Below are positions 18,216 to 25,219 of a DNA stretch of 64,000 bases, one piece after another. The stretch is from Oligosphaera ethanolica. Its GTDB lineage: Bacteria; Verrucomicrobiota; Lentisphaeria; Oligosphaerales; Oligosphaeraceae. The position numbers were made by a program, and so were the translations under genes. The first letter of the stretch is position 1. The number at the start of each line of letters is the position of its first letter. Below the pieces are notes generated by a model. The model worked only from the letters and a program-made list of their open reading frames with translations. It was not told the origin of the DNA and ran no database searches. The DNA lies in NCBI RefSeq assembly GCF_030814695.1, contig NZ_JAUSVL010000001.1, forward strand, positions 3,136,227 through 3,200,226, read 5' to 3'.

Positions 18216-18299
18216 GTATGGGACGTATGGGACGTATGGGACGTATGGGACGTATGGGCAGGGGACTTATGGGCCGTATGGGGTGAATGGGACGAATAG
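18216..18299 (+). repeat. 9-bp minisatellite, unit GTATGGGAC
   Basis: About five perfect GTATGGGAC units (18216-18259), then four degenerate ones. It fills the gap between the start of the exonuclease gene and the 3' end of the beta-helix gene. It shares the 9-bp period and terminal GGAC with the arrays near 5781, 32607, 46693, 57939 and 61950. Confidence 0.9.
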
Positions 18300-18340
18300 T
18301 TGGCGCGGGTGCGGCGTGGGCGCGGGTGTTGTGGGTGTTA

Positions 18341-21307
18341 TCAGGGTGCGAGGTCAAGGATGCCGGCCTTGTCGGTTTCCCAGGTGAGGGCGCCGGTGCC
18401 TTGCCACATGGCCCAGCTGTCGTCGGCGATTTTCCGGGCGGAGATATTGCAGGCGATGCGGGGATTGGGCGCCAGGGCGTCGCTGAAGAGCGCGAGCGGC
18501 ACGCTGAATTCGGCGTTCCAGCGGCTGGGGCTGGCGACAGCCGTGGCGACAGTGCAGAGGCGTTGCGCGGCCTGGATGAGATCGGCGGGGGCTCTGGCTT
18601 CGCCGGAGCTTTCAAAACGGCCATTGGGGTAGGCGCGGAGAACGATGGTGGGTTGCGGCTCGGCCTCGTCTTCGCGCAGGAATCGCAGGGCGATTTCGAC
18701 CGCGTCGCTGCCGGCCCAGCGCTTGTCGGTGACCAGCGGTTTTTGCGGATCGGTGTCATTGGCGACGGCGATGTAAAGCGCCTTGCCGTCGTGGCGGAGC
18801 CAGGCAGTGCTGGTGAATTTTACGGGCTCGTGGTAAAGACTCTTGTCCAAGGGCATGATGGCGCAGGTGCCGTCGGTGGGCCATTCGGCGCTGGTGATGG
18901 CGCCGTCGATGGCTGGCGCGGATGTGGTTTTGGGGACAGTTAGCACGGGCGGCGGGCCGCTGCGCAGAGACTTTTTGGCGGCTGGGGGCGGCGTGTTGGC
19001 AAGGATGAGGCGCATGGGCGTGGGTGGCGCGGGCATGACGCGGGGGCGGTGCAGCGCTGGCCAGGATGCGCGCGTGTCGTCGTTGACCAGGCCGATTTGG
19101 GCGAAGGGAATGGGCTTGAAGCCGATGGACTGGGCAGGCGAGTCGTCGCGCAGCGCGAAATCGCCGGTGGCGGCGTTGACGCAGCGGGGGTCTTGGTCGA
19201 CGAGGTTATTTTCGACCGTAATGACTTCCTTGACGTGCGGGTCTTTGGAGTCAATGACGAGCCACCAGCGATCCGAAATGGGCTGGCCATGGGTCATGCG
19301 GGTGATGTGCTCGCCGTTGCCGCGCCAGAAGATATTGCCGGTAATGACATTGCCCTTGGGGTAGAAGGGCTCGTCGTCAAGCAGCGTGAGCAGCTGCGGA
19401 TAGCGGGTGGAGTAGGGCGGTTCCTGGAAGCGGATGCCGCGCAGGGTGCCTTTTTCGCGGGCCTCCTTGATGCGGCCGTCGACGTGGGGCTTCTGCCAGC
19501 CCAGAGCGCGGGCGTCGATGTAGATGGAGCTGGGGCAGTCAATGAAGAGATTGTTGGCGAAGAGATTGTCGCGGCCACCGCCAAGGAAGATGGGGAAAGT
19601 GACCTGATGGAAGACATTGCCGACGACCTCGGCGGCGGCGAAGGAGTCGTCCAGGTAGATGCCTTTGCAGGGCAGCCCTTTGCGGCCGTTGATATGATGG
19701 AGGTAGTTGTTGCGGATGACATGTCCGCGAATGGCCCAGCAGCGGCCGGCGTAGATGGCGCCGCAGTCGTTGGATTCATAGCAGACGCTGTGGATTTCAT
19801 TGAACTCAATGACGTGGTCGTTGCCGCCGAAGATAATGGCGGCGTGCGGGGCGTCGTGGATGAGATTGTGAGCGACGCGCATGCCGACGCCGCTGAGGGC
19901 TACGGCCGGCCGGTACATGCGGTCCCAACGACCGTAATGGTGGATGTGGTTGTTGATGGCCGCATGGTTGCAGGGCGTCAGGGTTTTGCGGTCGCCGCCG
20001 ACTAGGTAGACGCCGCCGCCGCCGAGGTTGTAGAGATCGCAGCCGGCGACGCTGTTGTCGCGGCCGTCCTCAATGACCACGGCGTGGCAGCCGACATTGC
20101 GGATGGTGCAGCCGACGACGTGGCAGTCCACGCAGTCGCGCATCGTGATGGCGCTGGCGCGGGCTGCCTCAAGGATGATGCCGCGGATGCTCAGGTGCTT
20201 GACGCCGGTGAGCTCAATGAGGCGCGGCGCGGCGGATAGCTCCAGGCGGGTCGCGCCATCGGCATCTGCAGGCGGCCAGAACAGCAGCGTGTTGCTGGCG
20301 CGGTCGACATACCACTCGCCGGGCTGATCAAGCTCGGCGAGGATGTTGAAGCCATAGAACCACTTATTTTTGGCGTAGCCGTAGGTGTGGTAGGGCTTGG
20401 CAACGCTGATGATGCGTTGCGCCAAGTCGTGTTTGTCGATGCGATGGCGTTGTTCTGCCCAGTCGCGCGCCCAGCTGCCGCAGACGTAGGCGTCGGGTTC
20501 GCCGGCCCAGCGCTGCGGGTAGTCGCCGTCGTAACGGAAGATGCCCTCGACGTGACTGATAAAGCCGCGGACATTGCGGGTGTTCTCGCCCAGCGGTTCG
20601 GCGACGGTGACGTGGTCGGCGTTGGGGCCGCGGGCAATTTCCATGGGGCGGTCATTCCAGAAGAGCTCCATGCGCTCGGGCAGCGGGTCGTCCTGGCGTG
20701 GTGGGATGCTGCCCATGGTGTACTCGCCCTGCATGTCGGCGCGGGCGATGCGCAACTGCACGGCGTGCTCGGGATTGACGGCGTAGTCACCAATGCCGCT
20801 GATGCCTACGGCGGCCAGGTCGAGCTGCCGGACGTGGTCGCGCGCTGCGGGGGGCAGGCGCTGGCGGAGCGCGTCGTCGCTCACTGGCGCCAGGCCGGCG
20901 ACGAGCCTGCCGCCACTGAGGTGCACGGCAGCCCCGGGTAGCGCGCGGTAGCAGATGGGCGCGGCAGCCGTGCCGGAGTCGTCTTCGCCGAGGACGAACG
21001 GCGTTTGGCGCTCATGGCGGCCGGCGAGGAGGATGACGCAGACGCCGCCAGGGGGCAGGCCGCCGGCGGCTTTGATGGCGCGGATTTCGTCGCGGGCGCG
21101 TTCGAGTGTGGCGAAGGGGCCGTCGGCGCCGGCGGCGGTGGCCTGGGCGGCGTGGCCGTTGTGCTGGTCGTTGCCGGTTGGCGACACGTAGAGCAGCAGG
21201 CCATAGCTGGCCTCTATCTGCGCGAGCTGTTTGTTGCCCTGGCAGCCGCAACAGGCAGCCAGGATGGCGCAGGCGAGGCCGGTCAGGCGGTAGGTGCGAG
21301 TGGTCAT
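18341..21307 (-). CDS. Right-handed beta-helix lipoprotein with C-terminal CBM9-like domain
   Basis: 988 residues. The N-terminal lipoprotein signal has lipobox LAAC at about residues 16-19. YVSPTGNDQHNG and GPFATLERARDEIRAIKAAG near 40-85 open a parallel beta-helix of the PbH1/pectate-lyase-like type, whose Asn/Gly-rich coils (GCTIRNVGCHAVVIEDG, AINNHIHHYGRWDRM, NYLHHINGRKGLPCKGIYLDD) run to about 700. Residues about 790-985 resemble a CBM9/DOMON-like sugar-binding domain (IDGAITSAEW, SDAVEIALRFL). It is likely a surface-anchored glycan lyase or hydrolase; the catalytic residues cannot be assigned. Confidence 0.8.
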   Translation of the reverse strand: MTTRTYRLTGLACAILAACCGCQGNKQLAQIEASYGLLLYVSPTGNDQHNGHAAQATAAGADGPFATLERARDEIRAIKAAGGLPPGGVCVILLAGRHERQTPFVLGEDDSGTAAAPICYRALPGAAVHLSGGRLVAGLAPVSDDALRQRLPPAARDHVRQLDLAAVGISGIGDYAVNPEHAVQLRIARADMQGEYTMGSIPPRQDDPLPERMELFWNDRPMEIARGPNADHVTVAEPLGENTRNVRGFISHVEGIFRYDGDYPQRWAGEPDAYVCGSWARDWAEQRHRIDKHDLAQRIISVAKPYHTYGYAKNKWFYGFNILAELDQPGEWYVDRASNTLLFWPPADADGATRLELSAAPRLIELTGVKHLSIRGIILEAARASAITMRDCVDCHVVGCTIRNVGCHAVVIEDGRDNSVAGCDLYNLGGGGVYLVGGDRKTLTPCNHAAINNHIHHYGRWDRMYRPAVALSGVGMRVAHNLIHDAPHAAIIFGGNDHVIEFNEIHSVCYESNDCGAIYAGRCWAIRGHVIRNNYLHHINGRKGLPCKGIYLDDSFAAAEVVGNVFHQVTFPIFLGGGRDNLFANNLFIDCPSSIYIDARALGWQKPHVDGRIKEAREKGTLRGIRFQEPPYSTRYPQLLTLLDDEPFYPKGNVITGNIFWRGNGEHITRMTHGQPISDRWWLVIDSKDPHVKEVITVENNLVDQDPRCVNAATGDFALRDDSPAQSIGFKPIPFAQIGLVNDDTRASWPALHRPRVMPAPPTPMRLILANTPPPAAKKSLRSGPPPVLTVPKTTSAPAIDGAITSAEWPTDGTCAIMPLDKSLYHEPVKFTSTAWLRHDGKALYIAVANDTDPQKPLVTDKRWAGSDAVEIALRFLREDEAEPQPTIVLRAYPNGRFESSGEARAPADLIQAAQRLCTVATAVASPSRWNAEFSVPLALFSDALAPNPRIACNISARKIADDSWAMWQGTGALTWETDKAGILDLAP

Positions 21308-21371
21308 GGGGCGAGCCTTGGGCTGGTGGGGGCGGGCGGGGAGGGGTGTGTTCAGTCGCTATGCGGCTCGA

Positions 21372-21869
21372 TTATTTGTCGAGTTTGTGTCGGCGGAAGA
21401 TCATCGCTTCGCGGAAAATCGTCGGGTCGTCGGCGTTGGCGGTGATGCTGTTTGCGAGTGCGGTGCTGGAGCGCGTCGCATTGGAGATTTGTTCGGGGTT
21501 GAGGGATTGCACCGTGAGGGTGTCGTTAACGAGTGTCCAGCGTGCGTACTGGAAAGGCGGCGTGTCGGCGGCGATGGGCTCGGTGGACCCCAGCCAAGTG
21601 ATCTGTACCATGGGCAGGGCGTCATTGCGCCAATGGCAGGCCCGTGCGTAGAGGCTGTCTTTTTGCCCGGCAGGGAAGACGATTAGGTACTGATGTTTGT
21701 CCCAAGGCAGCACTTGCAGGAGTTCCTTATGACCCGCGGCGTCCTGGCGTTGCCAAAGGCCGATCAGATTCTGCTGCAGAGGCTGGTCGGGCGTGGTGAC
21801 CAGCGCGACGTGGTAGTCGCAGCCAAGCAGAAGCAGAACCAGCGCGAGGACAAGCGGGAGCGTTTTCAT
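21372..21869 (-). CDS. Small lipoprotein of unknown function
   Basis: 165 residues from ATG 21869, with GGAGG about 6 bases upstream. Hydrophobic signal ending LLLLGC (lipobox, Cys about 17). The mature part is a single small domain (DYHVALVTTPDQPL, GLWQRQDAAGHKELLQVLPW, DDPTIFREAMIFRRH). I recognise no family. It ends 64 bp before the beta-helix lipoprotein gene on the same strand, so the two may be cotranscribed. Confidence 0.75.
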   Translation of the reverse strand: MKTLPLVLALVLLLLGCDYHVALVTTPDQPLQQNLIGLWQRQDAAGHKELLQVLPWDKHQYLIVFPAGQKDSLYARACHWRNDALPMVQITWLGSTEPIAADTPPFQYARWTLVNDTLTVQSLNPEQISNATRSSTALANSITANADDPTIFREAMIFRRHKLDK

Positions 21870-21962
21870 GGCGGACCTCCGGGATATAGGGTGGGATACG
21901 GATGGTGGGCGGTAACTGGCAACAGGCAAAATATCATCGGCGACGGCGCAGTCAAGTACCGC

Positions 21963-22160
21963 CTTTTTTATCCGCAGATGACGCAGATTTCTGTTTCACG
22001 CGAAGGTTTTTTTCTCACGCGAAAGCGCTTACGCGTGGGAACGAGGACTTTTTTTTCTCACGCGAAGGCGCGAAGGCGCGAAGAAGACAAATACAAAGAA
22101 GATTGGCGGCATGTCTTGCCGCTGTGCGGCAATTCATGCCGCCGAATGAAAGGCGCGATG
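21963..22160 (+). repeat. R4 dispersed repeat (CACGCGAAGGCGCGAAG type)
   Basis: The segment begins TATCCGCAGATGACGCAGAT, then has several CTCACGCGAAGGCGCGAAG units and a stem GGCGGCATGTCTTGCCGC/GCGGCAATTCATGCCGCC (near 22104-22145). The same order recurs at 30836-30958 and 31027-31177. Open frames across it (SREGAKARR-like) are translations of the repeat, not genes. Confidence 0.8.
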
Positions 22161-22211
22161 TCTGTAGCCGTGCGGCCTTTGTGCGGCTTTTGCGGTCTGC
22201 GCGGATGATTT

Positions 22212-22245
22212 TTGTTATACTTATGTTGCGTTATTGTTATACTTA
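22212..22245 (+). promoter_or_regulatory. Direct repeat TTGTTATACTTA x2, possible operator/promoter
   Basis: Two exact 12-bp copies at 22212-22223 and 22234-22245, offset by 22 bp (two helical turns), 48 bp before the regulator's start. Each contains TATACT, which could serve as a -10 box, but no good -35 is seen at the right distance. They may be binding sites for the regulator encoded just downstream, or duplicated -10 elements. The reverse complement of the first 10 bases also occurs at 37252-37262. Confidence 0.45.
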
Positions 22246-22292
22246 CGGCAATACTATTAGACAGTTGATCAGAGAAAGCCGAGGTGTGCGAC

Positions 22293-23369
22293 ATGTCAGC
22301 GAAAAAGAGTATAGAGATCATGACGACGTTGGCGGACGAGATACGTCGTGGCGAGCACGGCGACGTGGGCAACATCTTTATGACTGTGCGTGGCATCTGT
22401 GATCAGTTTGGGGTGTCGCTGGTGACGGCGCAGCGGGTGGTGAGCAAGCTGAAAGGGCAGGGGCTGTTGGTGCGCAGTGGCAAGCGTCTGAGTGTGGCCT
22501 ATCGCCATTCTGACCACGCAGTGGCCAGGCGGCTTGGGGTCTTGCTGACCAACATGGAGAATCCGTTTTTTGCGCGTCTGTTGAATGCGTTGGAGCATGC
22601 CGCTCGCCGGCGCGATGTGGAGATCATATCAGCCGGGAGTTGTTACGACATTGAACACGAGAAGCGGCAATTGGGTATGCTGACGGCCAGTGGCGCGACG
22701 GGCTTTCTGATTTGCCCGGCCAGCGATGTTGATTCCGCGGCGGCATTGGCGGCGCTGGCTCGGCCCTACGTGTTGATAGGGCGTCGGGTGGCCGGCATTG
22801 ATGCCGACGTGGTGGCGGTGAATGACTTTGAGGCGGGTCGCCTGGCCGCGGCGCATTTGGTACACCAGCAGTGCCGGCATTATTTCTATTTGGGGACTCA
22901 GTACCTGCATAACGACGTGCGGGCGTGCGGCTATGCGTATGGACTGCGCGAACGGAACATCGCCTTGCCGGCGGAGAATTGCCTGGCAGTTGATTTGGCT
23001 GAAGCCGAAGACAAGCTGTGCAGCTGGCTGCTTAGGCACTATCGCGGCAAGCGCACGGGTGTTTTTTGTTATCATGATTTGTTGGCCCTGCGTTTGTTGC
23101 GCGCGGCCCGGATATGCCAGTTGCGGGTGCCGGCGGATTTGGCGATAGTGGGGATGGACAACTTGCCGGTGGCGGCGGAGACTTATCCGTCCTTGACGAG
23201 CGTATCCTATCCGTTGTCGCAGATAGCGGAGCGGGCTCTGGACGTGTTGTTGCGGCGCCTTGATGGCCAGGTCATGCCGGTGGCGGTCAATCAGTTTGAT
23301 CCGACCTTGGTGGTGCGTGAGAGTTCCTGTTGCCTGACCGCCCTGCCGGGTCAGGCAGTAAATGAATAA
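22293..23369 (+). CDS. GntR/LacI-type transcriptional regulator of the sugar operon
   Basis: 358 residues from ATG 22293 (GAGG 8 bases upstream; GTG three codons earlier overlaps that site). Residues about 5-65 form a winged helix of the GntR type (IFMTVRGICDQFGVSLVTAQRVVSKLKGQG is the recognition region; key parts are VRGICDQFGVS and TAQRVV). Residues about 75-345 are a LacI/periplasmic-binding-like effector domain (LGVLLTNMENPFFARLL, ATGFLICPASD, VNDFEAGRLAAAHLV, DLAIVGMDNLP). It probably senses a sugar released by the operon downstream, starting 21 bp later. Confidence 0.85.
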   Translation: MSAKKSIEIMTTLADEIRRGEHGDVGNIFMTVRGICDQFGVSLVTAQRVVSKLKGQGLLVRSGKRLSVAYRHSDHAVARRLGVLLTNMENPFFARLLNALEHAARRRDVEIISAGSCYDIEHEKRQLGMLTASGATGFLICPASDVDSAAALAALARPYVLIGRRVAGIDADVVAVNDFEAGRLAAAHLVHQQCRHYFYLGTQYLHNDVRACGYAYGLRERNIALPAENCLAVDLAEAEDKLCSWLLRHYRGKRTGVFCYHDLLALRLLRAARICQLRVPADLAIVGMDNLPVAAETYPSLTSVSYPLSQIAERALDVLLRRLDGQVMPVAVNQFDPTLVVRESSCCLTALPGQAVNE

Positions 23370-23390
23370 TGAACAAGGGAGTGATGAACG

Positions 23391-24431
23391 ATGGCGATAA
23401 CCCACACGGCAATCAGCTATTACGGATTGAACTATGTGGAGCACGCGGCGGCGGATTTTCGCGAAATGCTTGATCATGGCTGCACGACGGTCGTTCTGGC
23501 GGTGACCGAGTTCGATTTTGATTTTTGGCGCCCGAACATCCCCAAAATTGTTGATTGCGCCCACGAGCTGGGCTTGCGCGTACTCATCGACCCATGGGGG
23601 ATCGGCAAGTATTTTGGCGGCGAGCAGGTCAGCAAGTATTTGCAGAACAATATCGAGAACCGGCAGGTCTCGGCGCTCACCGGCGAGAAGCTGCCACATG
23701 CCTGCTTCAATACCAACAGCTTCCGGGACTACTTCCGGAATTTTTGTCTGACGTTGGCGCGTGAGACGGCCGCGGACGGCTTTTTCTGGGACGAGCCCCA
23801 CTACGCCCTGCCGAAGTCCTACGCGTCCATCACGGGCGGGGCCGGCGATGACTGGAGCTGTCGTTGTCCCGTCTGCATGAAACGTTTCAGCGACTACTAC
23901 GGCTATGACATGCCGCGGGTGATGACCGACGACGTCATTCAGTTCCGCTGGCGTGAGGCGTTGTGGATATTGGAAGACTGCTCACGGCACCTGAAGGAGC
24001 TCAATGCCGGGCTGGAGATTACCTGTTGTGTGCATGCGACACACAACAGCTATTACGTCACGGAGCATCGCGGCTACGACAATTGGGACATGGTCGCTTC
24101 CTCCCCGTACTTCGATGTGTTTTCCACCACGATCATCGCCTGGGACTTGCCGGAGGCCTTTTTCGAGCAGATCACGCGGCGGACGGTAGAGATGGCGAAG
24201 AAGTACGGCAAGCAGTCTGAGCGCTGGCTGATGGGCTACTACAAACAACCGCAGGATTTGGCGCGGATTGACCAGATGGTCGATCTCTATGAGCGTCTTG
24301 GGATAGATCGCCTGGCGGCCTGGACTTACCGCGGCGGCTACGGGACCGTCCTGGCAGCGCCTGACGCCCTGGGACTGTGGGACAGGATAGGCGACAACTA
24401 CCGGCGCGTGTTGCGCAAAAAAGGAGATTGA
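23391..24431 (+). CDS. TIM-barrel glycoside-hydrolase-like protein
   Basis: 346 residues, no signal peptide, so intracellular. The sequence has the alternating strand pattern of a (beta/alpha)8 barrel: TTVVLAVTEFDFDFW, LGLRVLIDPWGIGKYF, ADGFFWDEPHYALPK (acidic Asp-Glu pair), then a zinc-knuckle-like SCRCPVCMKRF (Cys-x-Cys-x2-Cys) near residue 160, and LAAWTYRGGYGT near the C-terminus. The same Cys pattern after a FLDM-type strand is found in the GHL6-like protein at 63034. No CAZy family is assigned. It is the second gene of the operon, and its TGA overlaps the next gene's first ATG. Confidence 0.65.
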   Translation: MAITHTAISYYGLNYVEHAAADFREMLDHGCTTVVLAVTEFDFDFWRPNIPKIVDCAHELGLRVLIDPWGIGKYFGGEQVSKYLQNNIENRQVSALTGEKLPHACFNTNSFRDYFRNFCLTLARETAADGFFWDEPHYALPKSYASITGGAGDDWSCRCPVCMKRFSDYYGYDMPRVMTDDVIQFRWREALWILEDCSRHLKELNAGLEITCCVHATHNSYYVTEHRGYDNWDMVASSPYFDVFSTTIIAWDLPEAFFEQITRRTVEMAKKYGKQSERWLMGYYKQPQDLARIDQMVDLYERLGIDRLAAWTYRGGYGTVLAAPDALGLWDRIGDNYRRVLRKKGD

Positions 24432-24433
24432 TG

Positions 24434-25189
24434 ATGGCACTGAATGACTTTGGCTATCTTGATGCGATCAAAGCGAATCTCGACCGTGTAAAGCGAGAAC
24501 AGGGCGCGGCTATCACGACGGCGGCGTCTTTGCTGGCCGACGCGATTGCGGCCGACCGCCTGATCCATGTGTACGGCGGTGGCGGGCACACCACGCTGGT
24601 GATGGGCGAGATGTTTTTCCGTGCCGGTGGCCTGGCGAACATCAATCCGATCATGGAGACGGGCCTGTCGGTTTTCAACCAGGCGCTGAAGTATTTGGAA
24701 CTGGAACGCACGGAAAATTATGGCGCGGCGATCATGCGCTATTACGACCTGCAGGCTGGCGATCTGCTGATCATCTTCCACAACATCGGCATCAACGCCG
24801 CGACCATCGACGCCGCGCTGGAGGCCCGGCGGGCTGGCGCGAAGATCGTGGCGGTGTCGAGCTCGTATTGGCAGGACGAGATGCCGCGGGATCACTTCAT
24901 TCGGCACAGTTCGGGTCAGAACCTCTTTGAGTTGGCTGATGTGTGCATTGACGACTACAACCCCGTCGGTGACGCGGCGGTGCGGGTGCCCGGCTGCGAT
25001 ACGCCGATTGCGCCCTTGTCGAATGTGGTGGATTTTGCGATTGCGCACTGGTTGGAGATTGAATGCGTGCGGCTCTGCGTGGAGCGCGGGGTGACGCCGC
25101 CTCTGTGGAGCAGCGCGAATGTGCCTGGCGGTGACGAGCGCAATGCGGCGGCGCTGAAGAAATACCGGCCGCTGGTCAAGAGTCTGTGA
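24434..25189 (+). CDS. SIS-domain sugar isomerase-like protein (COG4821 type)
   Basis: 251 residues from ATG 24434 (AAGGAG 7 bases upstream; ATG 24431, overlapping the previous stop codon, is also possible). The SIS phosphosugar-binding fold is shown by IHVYGGGGHTTLVMGEMFFRAGGLANINPI near 38-70 (key parts GGGGH and FRAGGL), LLIIFHNIGINAATIDAA near 112, AKIVAVSSSYW near 137, and the end PPLWSSANVPGGDERN, all as in the COG4821 group found beside sugar-uptake and catabolism genes. It probably isomerises or binds a phosphosugar; the exact substrate is unknown. Confidence 0.8.
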   Translation: MALNDFGYLDAIKANLDRVKREQGAAITTAASLLADAIAADRLIHVYGGGGHTTLVMGEMFFRAGGLANINPIMETGLSVFNQALKYLELERTENYGAAIMRYYDLQAGDLLIIFHNIGINAATIDAALEARRAGAKIVAVSSSYWQDEMPRDHFIRHSSGQNLFELADVCIDDYNPVGDAAVRVPGCDTPIAPLSNVVDFAIAHWLEIECVRLCVERGVTPPLWSSANVPGGDERNAAALKKYRPLVKSL

Positions 25190-25219
25190 CGGTCGGCTGA
25201 ATGAAGGTGGAGAAAGAAC

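Noticed and set aside
22629-23801. 390-residue minus-strand frame opposite the regulator
   Set aside because: Antisense shadow with Arg/Gln/His-rich composition; the plus strand encodes a clear wHTH and LacI-type domain.
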